64,000 nucleotides of DNA from Sphingomonas sp. G-3-2-10 (GCF_012927115.1 NZ_JABBFY010000002.1:496001-560000), one strand, 5' to 3'. Counted from the stretch's first letter, positions 44,576-53,743 are shown. Made by a program: numbers and translations. Notes: generated from the letters alone by a model not told the origin.

Positions 44576-45579
44576 CTGGCGGGCATCCCGTCGATCCACT
44601 CGCGCAACAACGCCGCCCCTTCGGCATGCACCGTGGCGCGGCCCAGTTCGGGCATAGCGATGCCCGGATCGGTGCTTTCCAGCCGATAGATCAGGATCGA
44701 CTTGTCCGCCTGCCCCGGCGCAATCGCGAACTCATGCCCCCCGCTCCCGCGCCCCGCCGCCACCGGCCGCTTGCGCAGTCCGATTGCATTGGCATCCGTC
44801 CGCCACAGCTCCAGAAACAGCCCCGAATTGGAAGCCGCGCCCTTGGGATTATGACAATGCGCGCAGTTGATCTCCAGATACGCCCGCGCTCGCGCGTCGA
44901 TCGGCGCCTTGGCATCGTTCCACCGCGCCACCCGCGGCGCATCCTTCGGCGCCTGGTCGAGCAACCCGCCCGCCACCAGCCGCTGCAATTGGCCTCCATG
45001 ATTCAGATAGCGCGCCTTGGGCCCGATCGGCGTGATCGTACCGCCCAGCGCATGGCAATCCTTGCACTGGTTCTGGTTCGGCACCGCATAGCTGATCGAT
45101 CGCACCGCGCCCGAAGGATCGGTAAACGTCACCGGCACCCGCGTCCCCGCGCGCTTCAGCTCGGCATCGCTGCCCTCGGCATTCCACACATAGGGGATCG
45201 CCACCCAGCCCCCGGCCCGGCGCAGCAGCAACCGCGTCTCGACCGCCTTGAACGCGCCACCCTGCCGATACCCAAAGGTCTTGATCAGCGCCGACCCCAC
45301 CGGAAAGTCGAACACGCCCTCGGCATCATATTTCGCGACAGCGCCGCCCGGCACATAGATGAACCGCTGCTTCTCGGCATAGTCGGAGAACAACGCCGTC
45401 TCGAGATCGTACCCGATCACCCGCGCCACCGGCGTCCGCGCCTTCAGGTCGCTGAAAAACCCATAGTCGGACAGTTTCGCCGGATAGCCCGCTCCGGTGA
45501 TCGCCGCATCGTTGACCCCGCCGGGCCGCCCCAGCGTCACCGCCCCGAACAGCAGCAGCGCCGCCGCCAGCAGCTTCAT
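44572..45579 (-). CDS. SO2930-family diheme c-type cytochrome
   Basis: 335 residues with signal peptide 1-17. Two CxxCH heme sites: C172-KD-C175-H176 (QCKDCH) and C239-AH-C242-H243 (NCAHCH). The long N-terminal domain and these spacings match the SO2930 family. Its ATG overlaps the stop of the beta-helix gene upstream (ATGA), and the two families occur as a pair in many proteobacteria. Role unknown; periplasmic redox function is likely. Confidence 0.9.
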   Translation of the reverse strand: MKLLAAALLLFGAVTLGRPGGVNDAAITGAGYPAKLSDYGFFSDLKARTPVARVIGYDLETALFSDYAEKQRFIYVPGGAVAKYDAEGVFDFPVGSALIKTFGYRQGGAFKAVETRLLLRRAGGWVAIPYVWNAEGSDAELKRAGTRVPVTFTDPSGAVRSISYAVPNQNQCKDCHALGGTITPIGPKARYLNHGGQLQRLVAGGLLDQAPKDAPRVARWNDAKAPIDARARAYLEINCAHCHNPKGAASNSGLFLELWRTDANAIGLRKRPVAAGRGSGGHEFAIAPGQADKSILIYRLESTDPGIAMPELGRATVHAEGAALLREWIDGMPAS

Positions 45580-46772
45580 TTGGCCGCCGCCTCCATCGCC
45601 GCCGGCAGCACCACCGCCGCGCGCTGCGGCACGTCCGGCCCGTCCAGCGTCACCGGTGCCGGCTTGGCCTTTTCCGGCCCCTCGCCCAGCGCCAGCCCCA
45701 TGCCGAGCACCGGCACGCCGTCACTTACCCGCAGTCCCAGATCCTTGCCCGTCCCGTCCCACATCACCGGCGGAATGCTCCCGCCAAACGCTGCGGCCAG
45801 CTGGTCCCCGCCCGGCAGCTGCGGCGCAAAGCCGGCTCTGCCGTGCCGGTTGCCCGAAACGATGATCTGGCGCGGATAGGGATCGTATTTCGTGTCGGTG
45901 AAGCTGTCGCGATAGGCGATCACCATCACATTGCTCGTCGCATTGCCCGACAGGTCGTTGTCGAACACCCAGACATGGTCGTTGGCCATGATCAGCACGC
46001 CCGTACCCGTCCGCACCGTCGCCACGATATTCCCCGGCGGCGCGAAGTTCGGCGTGTCGTTGTCGACCACCTTGTTCCTGTACACCCGCACATCGCCGCC
46101 ATTGCCCTTGGGCAGGCTCGGCAAGTCGAACACCAGAATCCCGCCGGTATTGTGCGTCGCCAGATTGCCATAGACATCGGCGTTGCGGCTGTTCTCGATC
46201 TCGATCCCCGCAACATTGTGCGTCACGGTCGAGTTGCGCACGATGATCGTATCGGACTGGCCGACATAGATGCCCGCATCCGACGCGCCGATCACGGTCA
46301 CGCCATCGACCAGGATATTGCTGCTCTCCACCGGATAGACGCCATAGGCGCCATTGGTCGCCTTGGGCCCGCCGGTCCATTCGACGCGAATGTCCTTATA
46401 AACGATCCGGTCCGCGCCCTTCGACTTGATCCCGTCGCCGCGCGTATCCTCCACCGCAAAGCCGCGCAGCACCACATCGTCGGAGGTCACCAGCAAGCCT
46501 TCGCCCGCACCCATCTGCCCCTTGAAGCTGAGCACCGTCTTGCCAGTCCCGGCACCCACAATCGTCACCCGATCCACATCGAGGCTGAGGCCATCGGTCA
46601 GTTCGAACCGCCCCGCGCCGATCTTCACCACATCGCCCGGCTCGGCTTCGATCAGCGCCGCCTGCAACCGCTCCTGCGCATTCGGCCCAGCCTCGACCAC
46701 GATATCCCGCGCCACGGCAGGCACGGCGATCAGCGTCACGGCGGCAATCGCGGCGGCAAATCTAAGCATCAC
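45576..46772 (-). CDS. Parallel beta-helix protein, partner of the SO2930-type cytochrome
   Basis: 398 residues with signal peptide 1-21. Repeated strands (VTIVGAGTGKTVLSFKGQM, VVLRGFAVEDTRGDGIKSKGAD, STVTHNVAGIEIENSRNADVYGN) form a right-handed beta-helix, as in carbohydrate-binding and -cleaving proteins. The C-terminus is Pro/Ala-rich. It is the first gene of a two-gene operon with the diheme cytochrome. Substrate unknown. Confidence 0.88.
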   Translation of the reverse strand: MMLRFAAAIAAVTLIAVPAVARDIVVEAGPNAQERLQAALIEAEPGDVVKIGAGRFELTDGLSLDVDRVTIVGAGTGKTVLSFKGQMGAGEGLLVTSDDVVLRGFAVEDTRGDGIKSKGADRIVYKDIRVEWTGGPKATNGAYGVYPVESSNILVDGVTVIGASDAGIYVGQSDTIIVRNSTVTHNVAGIEIENSRNADVYGNLATHNTGGILVFDLPSLPKGNGGDVRVYRNKVVDNDTPNFAPPGNIVATVRTGTGVLIMANDHVWVFDNDLSGNATSNVMVIAYRDSFTDTKYDPYPRQIIVSGNRHGRAGFAPQLPGGDQLAAAFGGSIPPVMWDGTGKDLGLRVSDGVPVLGMGLALGEGPEKAKPAPVTLDGPDVPQRAAVVLPAAMEAAAK

Positions 46773-46844
46773 TCTCTCCCGGCTTTTTCGGGGAGCTTAA
46801 CGATGCCGGGACGAATTAACAGGGGTGTAAGTTGGCGGCATGAT

Positions 46845-46980
46845 TCCTCCCCCAGCTCGCTGGGGAGGTGGCAGCGCGCAGCGCTGACGGAGGGGCCGCC
46901 GCGCAGACGGCGGTTGCACCGCCGCTCCTCCACCGCCCGCTTTGCGGGCGGCCCCCTCCCCGAGACAAGCTCGGGGAGGA
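46845..46980. repeat. 136-bp palindromic repeat element
   Basis: Begins TCCTCCCCCAGCTCGCTGGGG and ends GCTCGGGGAGGA, with internal hairpins (GCGCAGCGC, GCCGCCGCGCAGACGGCGG, CCGCCCGCTTTGCGGGCGG). The ends are near inverted repeats, resembling a REP or MITE. It fills the gap between the beta-helix gene and the hemerythrin gene. Confidence 0.75.
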
Positions 46981-46989
46981 TCGACACAC

Positions 46990-47466
46990 TTATTCCCGCT
47001 CGTCCCCCGGCGTCGCCTCTTCCGCCAGCGCCAGCTCCTTCGGCTTGCGCTTCTCGAAAATCGCCGCCAGCCGATCTTCCTGCTCCGCGCTCAATTCCTT
47101 CGACGCGGCCGGGAACATCTCTTCCTCCTCCTCATCGATATGATGCTCGTAGCGGTGGCGCAGCTCCTTGAACTTCTTTTCCCAAGCGTCGCTGCCGAAC
47201 TTCAGGTCGATCAGTTCGCCGAAATAATCGTCGATCTCCTTATGCTCGGACACCGAATGCCGCGCCTCGTCGCGCAGCTCGGGATTGGCAAGCATCGTGG
47301 CGTAGAGCGATTCCTCCTCGGCCGCGGCATGGGCGGTCACTTCGATCCGCAGAGCCTCGAACAGCGCTTCGCGGTCCTCGGTCTTCTTGTCCGCCAGCCT
47401 TTTCAGCATCTCGCGATGCCGGTCGTGATCGGCCTTCAGGTCTTCGAAAATGCGTGCGTCGGCCAT
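46990..47466 (-). CDS. Hemerythrin domain protein
   Basis: 158 residues, all-helical and acidic. Iron-site His/Glu pattern: LKADHDRHREM, VTAHAAAEEESLYA, SVSEHKEIDDYF and RHRYEHHIDEEEEEMFP. Hemerythrin-like cation-binding proteins bind O2 or iron and sense oxygen or stress. No signal peptide, so cytoplasmic. It lies between two repeats. Confidence 0.92.
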   Translation of the reverse strand: MADARIFEDLKADHDRHREMLKRLADKKTEDREALFEALRIEVTAHAAAEEESLYATMLANPELRDEARHSVSEHKEIDDYFGELIDLKFGSDAWEKKFKELRHRYEHHIDEEEEEMFPAASKELSAEQEDRLAAIFEKRKPKELALAEEATPGDERE

Positions 47467-47594
47467 GAAACCCTCCTGATTCCAAAACCGAACCTGCGAA
47501 CCCCGCCGAGGTTTCCGATGCGAACGACTCTCAGCGTCTCCATCGACTCACCGAACGAGCCGCCATCCCAAAATGCTTATCCGTTTCGACAAAT

Positions 47595-47747
47595 AGCTGT
47601 GCTCCGGCGAAGGCCGGAGCGGTGGCCGTATGGCGATCCGGTGATTGCCAAGGCTCCGGCCTTCGCCGAACCACAGCCTATCGTCCTAACGGGCGCCGCA
47701 GAACAACCGCGCGGTGACAAAGCCATTCCTCCGCGCCTCCGCGCGAA
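47595..47747. repeat. Composite intergenic repeat (copy 2)
   Basis: AGCTGTGCTCCGGCGAAGGC (47595-) is answered 30-odd bases later by GGCTCCGGCCTTCGCCGAAC (47652-), an imperfect inverted pair. After it CCTCCGCGCCTCCGCGCGAA matches the second part at 42018. The gap 47467-47817 (350 bases) otherwise shows no coding frame. Confidence 0.7.
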
Positions 47748-47817
47748 CAAATCTTGTTCCCTTCTTCGCGAGAAACCTGACTCGCCCCTTCCCGATGCGC
47801 CGCGCCTCTTAGCTATT

Positions 47818-48228
47818 CTACCGAATACCCTGCTCGATCACACCGACGATCTCTGCCATCGAAATCGCGAACACCCCGCCATTCGCCGCGCGCCACTGGG
47901 CGATGCCGTCTTTCGCATCCGGAAAGCTGGCCTGCCGAGTCGAAAGCCGCGTGACGCTGGCGTCGAGCGTCTCCTTCGAAACCGGCAGATGCCCGATCTC
48001 CTGCAGCATCCCGCCGCCCGCTTCGATCTTCAGGCCGGTCACGCTGATATGATGGATGGGCTGCCCGCGTGGATCGGTCTCGATCGCCTGGATCTTCAGC
48101 AGCGATCCTTCGTCACGCGGCAGCGTGCGATATTCCCATACCTGCCCAACGGCATAGGGTCCCGCAGGCAAAACGGGCGCAGGCTGGGCCAGACCCAGCA
48201 GAGCGAACAGAGCGAGCAGCAGCTTCAT
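47818..48228 (-). CDS. Small secreted protein, unknown function
   Basis: 136 residues. Signal peptide 1-16 (cleavage near AQP). Begins GPYAVGQVWEYRTLPRDEGSLL, with HHISVTGLKIEAGGGMLQ, and ends AISMAEIVGVIEQ. It has no cysteines, so no disulfide. It overlaps no neighbour and is divergent from the glycosyltransferase. Family not recognised. Confidence 0.7.
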   Translation of the reverse strand: MKLLLALFALLGLAQPAPVLPAGPYAVGQVWEYRTLPRDEGSLLKIQAIETDPRGQPIHHISVTGLKIEAGGGMLQEIGHLPVSKETLDASVTRLSTRQASFPDAKDGIAQWRAANGGVFAISMAEIVGVIEQGIR

Positions 48229-48376
48229 GTGGCGCAGGCTATCGACGCCCGGCGCATGTCACAAGCGCAGCGTCACCCCGGTCTCGCTCCCTAAGAGAGG
48301 TAGCTGCCTACCCGGCGCCGAATATGGATACGCGCGCCAGTGGACGCCGCCCACCGCAACCGATAGGTCCCGCCAC

Positions 48377-49591
48377 ATGGGGTGGGACCGCCAGATCAGA
48401 CGCCTGATGCTCGCGCTCGCGCTCACCTGCGCGCTGGGCTGGCTGTTCAAGGCGCATTGCGCGCCCGGCGGCTGGACCGGTTCGGAGCAATACAGCACCG
48501 GCTGCTACAGCGACGCCGTTCCCTTCTGGACCGGACGCGGCGTGGCAGGCGGCGAGATCCCCTATTTCCAGACGCGGCTCGAATATCCGGTGCTCACCGG
48601 CGCGCTGATCTGGGTCGAGGGCGGCATCACCCGAGCTCTGTTCGGCGCATCGGCCAATGCGATGCATTTCCTCTTCATCGTCACCCTGTTCAACGCCTTG
48701 CTCGCGGGCCTCGTTCTGTGGCTGTTGCGCCGCGCGGGGATGGAGGATCGCCGCCTCTGGGCATGGGCGCTGGCCCCGCCTCTGGTCCTTTATGTCGGGC
48801 ATAATTGGGACCTGCTGGCGATTGCCTTCACCGTCGCCGCGATGCTGCTTGCACGATCGAGCCGCACGGTTGCAGCCGCGGCCACCGCCGGCCTCGGCCT
48901 CGCCGCGAAACTCTATCCGGTGCTGATGCTGCCCCTGCTCGGTCTCGGCGTGCTGTTCGGCTCGTCCGACCCGTGGCTAAAGCGCCTGCGCCTCGCCACG
49001 CTCCTGTCGCTCGCTGCGATCGGCGCATGGGCGCTGGCGAACCTGCCCGTCGCGGCCTCCGCCTTCACCAACTGGAGCGAATTCTACACCTTCTCCAGCG
49101 AGCGCAGCGGCACCGCCGCATCCTTCTGGGAAATCATGGGGGTTCAGGGCTGGTGGGCCACCAGCACGCCAGACCGCAATCTCTACGCCGCACTCGCCTT
49201 CCTCGCCGGCGCCGCCGGGATCATCGGCCTTGGCTGGCGCCAGCATCGCGAGCGGCTGTGGATATTGTTCACCCCGCTGCTCGCCTGGTTCATGCTGACC
49301 AACAAGGTCTATTCGCCCCAGTTCGACCTGTGGCTCTACCCGATGCTGCTGATGACCGCCCCGCGCCTGCGCCCGGTCGCTCTGTTCGTCGCGGCAGGCA
49401 CGGCCGCCTATTTCGCCGAATTCTGGTGGTTTGCGTCGATGGAGCAAGCCTGGCCCTACACTGTCACCCCCGGCCACATCGCCCTCGCCGCCGCGATCCG
49501 CGCCGCCGCGATGCTGTGGCTGATCTGGGATGCGTTGAGGCTACCCCCGCCGGAATGGCTGACGCGCGAGGCGCCTGCTTCTACCTTCTAA
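48377..49591 (+). CDS. GT87/DUF2029-type membrane glycosyltransferase
   Basis: 404 residues from ATG 48377. About ten membrane helices in the GT-C fold. The first periplasmic loop holds CYSDAVPFWTGRG, where the catalytic Asp of the family lies. LYVGHNWDLLAIAF and GLGLAAKLYPVLMLPLLGL are conserved blocks, as in polyprenyl-phosphate mannosyltransferases of the DUF2029 family. It moves a sugar across the inner membrane; donor and acceptor unknown. Confidence 0.83.
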   Translation: MGWDRQIRRLMLALALTCALGWLFKAHCAPGGWTGSEQYSTGCYSDAVPFWTGRGVAGGEIPYFQTRLEYPVLTGALIWVEGGITRALFGASANAMHFLFIVTLFNALLAGLVLWLLRRAGMEDRRLWAWALAPPLVLYVGHNWDLLAIAFTVAAMLLARSSRTVAAAATAGLGLAAKLYPVLMLPLLGLGVLFGSSDPWLKRLRLATLLSLAAIGAWALANLPVAASAFTNWSEFYTFSSERSGTAASFWEIMGVQGWWATSTPDRNLYAALAFLAGAAGIIGLGWRQHRERLWILFTPLLAWFMLTNKVYSPQFDLWLYPMLLMTAPRLRPVALFVAAGTAAYFAEFWWFASMEQAWPYTVTPGHIALAAAIRAAAMLWLIWDALRLPPPEWLTREAPASTF

Positions 49592-49616
49592 AGCCCCTCC
49601 CCTTCAGAGGAGGGGC
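49592..49616. repeat. Palindromic repeat (copy of the 26061 family)
   Basis: AGCCCCTCCCCTTCAGAGGA-GGGGCT, matching the hairpin at 26061-26084 with one change. It is 2 bases after the glycosyltransferase stop and may terminate its transcript. Confidence 0.75.
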
Positions 49617-49625
49617 TAAGAAGGA

Positions 49626-50021
49626 TCACGGAAGCGGCAGATTCTCCGCCTCTTCCTTGCGCTTCTTGGCTTCCTGACGCGCCTCGGTCGCCTGGCGCAC
49701 GAAACACCCCGTCGCACCGTTCGCGCCCACCGCCGAACAGCTGTTCGTGCCCGTGCCGCCCGTCGTCAGCGCGTCCTGCTGGCGCACCGCCCAGCTCTCG
49801 GTCGCCTGCGGGCGCACGTCGGCTTCGCGGATATTCTTGGGGATGCGGAACCGCTCGGATTCGTCGAGGCGCTGGCACACCACGATCTCGTCGCCATTCT
49901 CGTTGGTCGGGCATTTGTCGTTGCCGTAGATCAGCAGCACGCCCGTGCGCTGCGCCAGTGCGGGCGCGGCCCACAGCATCGGCGCGGCGATCAACCCGGC
50001 GATCATCATCTTCTTCAGCAT
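49626..50021 (-). CDS. Small secreted protein with four cysteines
   Basis: 131 residues from ATG 50021. Signal peptide 1-24 (MLKKMMIAGLIAAPMLWAAP, cleavage after ALA). The mature part has GNDKCPTNENGDEIVVCQR, RFRIPKNIREADVRP and a SCSAVGANGATGCF pair, then a Lys/Glu-rich helical tail (ARQEAKKRKEEAEN). This motif set is common in sphingomonads, with unknown function. Confidence 0.75.
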   Translation of the reverse strand: MLKKMMIAGLIAAPMLWAAPALAQRTGVLLIYGNDKCPTNENGDEIVVCQRLDESERFRIPKNIREADVRPQATESWAVRQQDALTTGGTGTNSCSAVGANGATGCFVRQATEARQEAKKRKEEAENLPLP

Positions 50022-50086
50022 CGACTCACCTCCTGCCACGCATGGCCTGCCGTATCGCTGTCTAGCTGAACGCAGACCTTACGGCA

Positions 50087-50620
50087 TCATATCCGTTTGG
50101 ACAGCCCGATCGCTGCCCGGCACCCCAGCCTGATCAATCCCGACAGCAGCGGATAGGCCGGGGCCTGTTCCGCGCCGGACGCCATCGCCGTGTCGAGATG
50201 CTCCAGTTCCTCCGCACGGAATTCCGCCACCGCCTCGCTCAGCTCGGGGTCGCTCGCGTCGAGCTCCTCGAGCTGCTGGCGGTAATGCCGGTCGATCTCG
50301 GTCTCCACCGCGGCAGTGCACGCCATCGCCGCTTCGGGGCCGATCGCGGCGGTCACCGCGCCCAGAGCGAAACCCGCCACGTTCCACACCGGCTGCAGCG
50401 CCGTCGGCCGCACGCCGCGCTTCGCCGCCAGCGCGTCGAAGAATTTGCGGTGCCGCTCTTCCTGCGCCGCCATGCCGGCGATCGATCGCGCGGCGGGGAT
50501 ACGATCGCCCATCACCGCCAGCTGCCCGGCATAGATGCGCGTCGCGCCATATTCGCCGGCTTGATCCACCCGGATCATCATCGGCGTCGGCTCGCGCCGG
50601 TCTCCGGGCTTCCAGCTCAT
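50087..50620 (-). CDS. coq7: Demethoxyubiquinone hydroxylase
   Basis: 177 residues. Diiron oxidase that hydroxylates demethoxyubiquinone in ubiquinone synthesis. The metal ligands are seen in EYGATRIY, EERHRKFFD, AVETEIDRHY and EELEHLD (the ExxH pairs). A hydrophobic mid-helix (ALGAVTAAIGPEAAMACT) suits membrane association. Its ATG at 50620 overlaps the dsbB stop (ATGA). Confidence 0.93.
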   Translation of the reverse strand: MSWKPGDRREPTPMMIRVDQAGEYGATRIYAGQLAVMGDRIPAARSIAGMAAQEERHRKFFDALAAKRGVRPTALQPVWNVAGFALGAVTAAIGPEAAMACTAAVETEIDRHYRQQLEELDASDPELSEAVAEFRAEELEHLDTAMASGAEQAPAYPLLSGLIRLGCRAAIGLSKRI

Positions 50621-51117
50621 CGGCGCGGCTTGCGGAACGCGAACGCGAGGATCGCGATCGCACCGGTCAGCGAAAGGATCGCGTTCCACCCCGCCAGCGA
50701 GATGTTGAACAGCTTCCATTGCGGGATGTCGCAGCTCGTCAGCGGCTTGCGGCGGATGCTCTCGATCAGGTCCATGCCCGACAGGTTCGGGTCGATTGGC
50801 ACGCTGCATGCCGTGATGCCGTTCCACCAGTGATATTCTACGCCGGCATGGAACACGCCGATCGCGCCGCTGACCGCGATCAGCACCGCGGCGATCAGCA
50901 CCAGCAGCAGCCGCGCGGTCCGCTGCGTCATCGCAAACGCAAGCGCGGCCACCAGGATCGCCGCATAATGCGGCCACCTTTGCCAATGACACATCTCGCA
51001 CGGGTATAATCCGCCGATATATTGCGATCCCAGCGCTCCGGCCATCAGGCCCAGCGGCAGCAGCAGCGCGATCCAGCGCGCGGTGTTCAACTCGTCGCGG
51101 CGTCCGAAATCCGACAT
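50617..51117 (-). CDS. dsbB: Disulfide bond formation protein B
   Basis: 166 residues, four membrane helices. It reoxidises DsbA and passes electrons to ubiquinone. The first redox pair is CEMC (residues 40-43) in YPCEMCHWQRW; the second pair is the two cysteines around residues 104 and 129 (TACSVP, TSCDIP). Coupling with coq7, a ubiquinone gene, makes sense because quinone is its electron acceptor. It may serve an alternative thiol partner rather than DsbA. Confidence 0.9.
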   Translation of the reverse strand: MSDFGRRDELNTARWIALLLPLGLMAGALGSQYIGGLYPCEMCHWQRWPHYAAILVAALAFAMTQRTARLLLVLIAAVLIAVSGAIGVFHAGVEYHWWNGITACSVPIDPNLSGMDLIESIRRKPLTSCDIPQWKLFNISLAGWNAILSLTGAIAILAFAFRKPRR

Positions 51118-51126
51118 CGCGGTCGC

Positions 51127-52467
51127 TTACTTCTTGGCCGCCACGCCGGTAGTCGCCGGACGTCCGCCGGTGCGTACGATCGTCTGGATCGCATAATGGA
51201 GCTGGAAGTCCTCGATGCCCTTCTTCTTGAGCTCGTCGGCGCTCATCGAGAAGCGCGGATCGTCCTTGCCGCTATCGTCCTCCAGCACCGAATCGTCGAC
51301 ATTGGCGGTGTTGACGAGGTGGCGGCGCAGATCGGCTTCGCGCAGCACCGGCCGCGTCTTGTAGTCCGGATCGGAGATCTGCGGGACGGGCAGGTCCGGC
51401 TTGATGCCGCCTTCCTGCACCGAATGGCCCGACGGGGTGTAATAGCGCGCCGTGGTCAGACGCAGCGCCGAACGCGGGCCCATCTGCAGGATCGACTGGA
51501 CCGAACCCTTGCCGAAGCTGCGCTCGCCCATGATCACCGCGCGGTGGTGGTCCTGCAGCGCGCCGGCGACGATCTCGGATGCCGATGCGGTGCCCGAATC
51601 GACCAGCACGATCACCGGCAGCCCCTTGGCCATGTCGCCCGGAACCATGCTTTCCGCATAATAACGTTCGATATCCGTCTTTTCGCGGCCGCGCTGCGAG
51701 ACGATCTCGCCACGTTCGAGGAACACGTCCGACACGCCGATCGCTTCGCTCAGCAGGCCGCCGCCGTTCGAACGCAAATCGATCACATAGCCGATCGGCT
51801 TCTTGCCCAGCTGCTTCTCGATCGCGATGATCGCGGCGCGGGTGTCGGCGGTGGTGGTCGCGGTGAAGGTATTGATGTTGATATAGCCCACGCCGTTGCG
51901 GACTTCCCACTTCACCGGCTTCTGCACGATGGTCTCGCGGGTCAGTTCGAACGTCATCGGCTTTTCGGCGCCGGGGCGGAAGATGGTCAGCGTGATCTTG
52001 GTGCCCGGCTTGCCGCGCATCTGCTCGATCGCTTCGTCCAGGCTGCCGCCGACGATATATTTGCCGTCGAGATGGGTGATGAAGTCGCCCGACTTCAGCC
52101 CGGCGCGGGCGGCCGGCGTATCCTCGGTCGGCGCGACGATCTTCACCGCGCCGTCCTGCATCGTCACGACGAGGCCCAGGCCGCCGTAATTGCCGTCGGT
52201 CTGGATCTTCAGATTGTCGAAATCGAGCCCGTCCGCGAACGAGCTGTGCGGGTCGAGCGCCGACAACATCCCCTGAATCGCGCCGTTGACCAGGGTCTTG
52301 TCGTCAACCTTCTCGACATACTCGCCCTTCACCCGGTTGAAGACTTCCATGAAGACTTCGAGCTCGCGGTAGCTGCTGCTGTCGACTTCGGCCATCGCGC
52401 TGCTGGCGATGGGCACGATCGCAAGAGCAGCGACGGCGGCGGTGACCTGAAGAAGCGGACGGATCAT
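51127..52467 (-). CDS. ctpA: S41-family C-terminal processing protease
   Basis: 446 residues with signal peptide 1-26. A PDZ domain (about 85-165; GLGLVVTMQDGAVKIVAPTEDTPA) precedes the tail-specific protease domain. The catalytic Ser lies in GTASASE and the Lys in FGKGSVQ (about residues 295-320). DLRSNGGGLL is a conserved strand. Cleaves periplasmic proteins with the envC product next to it acting on murein. Block order ctpA-envC-rlmH-rsfS-nadD-proA is typical of alphaproteobacteria. Confidence 0.94.
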   Translation of the reverse strand: MIRPLLQVTAAVAALAIVPIASSAMAEVDSSSYRELEVFMEVFNRVKGEYVEKVDDKTLVNGAIQGMLSALDPHSSFADGLDFDNLKIQTDGNYGGLGLVVTMQDGAVKIVAPTEDTPAARAGLKSGDFITHLDGKYIVGGSLDEAIEQMRGKPGTKITLTIFRPGAEKPMTFELTRETIVQKPVKWEVRNGVGYININTFTATTTADTRAAIIAIEKQLGKKPIGYVIDLRSNGGGLLSEAIGVSDVFLERGEIVSQRGREKTDIERYYAESMVPGDMAKGLPVIVLVDSGTASASEIVAGALQDHHRAVIMGERSFGKGSVQSILQMGPRSALRLTTARYYTPSGHSVQEGGIKPDLPVPQISDPDYKTRPVLREADLRRHLVNTANVDDSVLEDDSGKDDPRFSMSADELKKKGIEDFQLHYAIQTIVRTGGRPATTGVAAKK

Positions 52468-52552
52468 AAGGCGACTTTCGGAGAGAAACGCATGAACTGT
52501 GTTAGCCGAGGATAGCGGCTTTTGCGGGGCGGAGCAAAGGCAGGAATGTCCC

Positions 52553-53737
52553 TCAATCGAGCAGGCGAGACAGGTCCATGGGCTGGCCGCGACGGCGGAG
52601 CTCCACGGTCAGCCGCGGCGAGTCCGCGCCGACCCGGCCGATCGCCGCCCCCTGCGCCACCGCCTCGCCCTTTCGCACTCCCACCTGCGCCATGCCGGTG
52701 ATCAGCGACGTCCAGCCATTGCCGTGATCGATGATGACGATCCCGCCATAATCGCGAAAGCCCGAGGCATAGACGATCTTGCCCGCGGCTGGCGCGAACG
52801 CTTCGCTGTTCGGCGCAGGCGCCAGCGTCAGTCCGCGCGCGCGCACGCCGGTCGCCGACAGCTCACCGAAGCCCGTGACGATCTGCCCGCCGATCGGCAG
52901 GCGATACGGCGGCGCCTGCGCCCGCTTGCCCGGCACCGGCGTCTCGCCGGGCTGGGGCGGGCGCGGCAGCGGCCCCGGCAGCATCTGCAAGTCGGTCTGC
53001 AGCTCGGCGGCCTCGCCTGCGCTTTCCATCTGGTCGACAATGTCTCGCGCCTGCTCGCCCAGCGCGATCGCGCGGTCGGATTCGACCAGCGCGCTCTTAC
53101 CCAGCTCGGACGAGCGCAGCCGGTGCTCGGCTTCCAGCCGCACCAGCGCGATCCGCTCCGCCTCGACGCGGTTGCGTCCCTCGCGCAGGCTGCCCACCGC
53201 CGCCACGGCTTCGGCGCGCAGATTGCGGATGCGGTTCAGCTCGGCGCGGACATCGGCGGTACGCTTCTCGACCACCGGCATGACGGTGCCCAGCACCGCG
53301 CGGACATGCACCATATCCTCGGTCGATCCGGGCTGGACCAGCGCCAGCGCGGGCGGACGCCGCGACATGGATTGCAACGCGGCGATCAGCCGCATGATCG
53401 GCCCCTGCCGCTCGGCGACACGCGTGCGCTGATCGGCCAGCTGGCGATCGACGATCGCGATGCGCGCGCGGGCAGCCTGGATATCGGCTTCCGCGGCCTT
53501 GATCCGCTCGACCGCCGCCGCCTCGCGCGCCCGCGCCTGCGCGGCCCGGTCGAGTTCGCCCGCCGCCTGCTTTTCCAGCGCTTCGGACCGCGCCTGCGCC
53601 GCTTTCGACGCGGCGTCGGCGGTCGCCAGCCGGCCCTTCTGTTCCTCCAGCGAAGGCGCCTGCGCACGCAACAGCGAGCCGCTGGCAAGCATCGCCACCA
53701 GCGCCACGGTCAGGCCAAGGCCACGCAACGGTCCCAT
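52553..53737 (-). CDS. EnvC-like murein hydrolase activator (M23 fold, non-catalytic)
   Basis: 394 residues. Signal peptide 1-24 or so, then a long coiled coil (about 30-230, rich in AAQARSEALEKQAAGELDRAA) and a C-terminal LytM/M23 domain (about 280-394). The zinc ligands of active M23 enzymes are missing: the usual HxxxD is RARGLTLAP and the HxH is RLTVEL. This is the same state as E. coli EnvC, which activates AmiA/AmiB amidases rather than cutting itself. Confidence 0.88.
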   Translation of the reverse strand: MGPLRGLGLTVALVAMLASGSLLRAQAPSLEEQKGRLATADAASKAAQARSEALEKQAAGELDRAAQARAREAAAVERIKAAEADIQAARARIAIVDRQLADQRTRVAERQGPIMRLIAALQSMSRRPPALALVQPGSTEDMVHVRAVLGTVMPVVEKRTADVRAELNRIRNLRAEAVAAVGSLREGRNRVEAERIALVRLEAEHRLRSSELGKSALVESDRAIALGEQARDIVDQMESAGEAAELQTDLQMLPGPLPRPPQPGETPVPGKRAQAPPYRLPIGGQIVTGFGELSATGVRARGLTLAPAPNSEAFAPAAGKIVYASGFRDYGGIVIIDHGNGWTSLITGMAQVGVRKGEAVAQGAAIGRVGADSPRLTVELRRRGQPMDLSRLLD

Positions 53738-53743
53738 CAGGAC

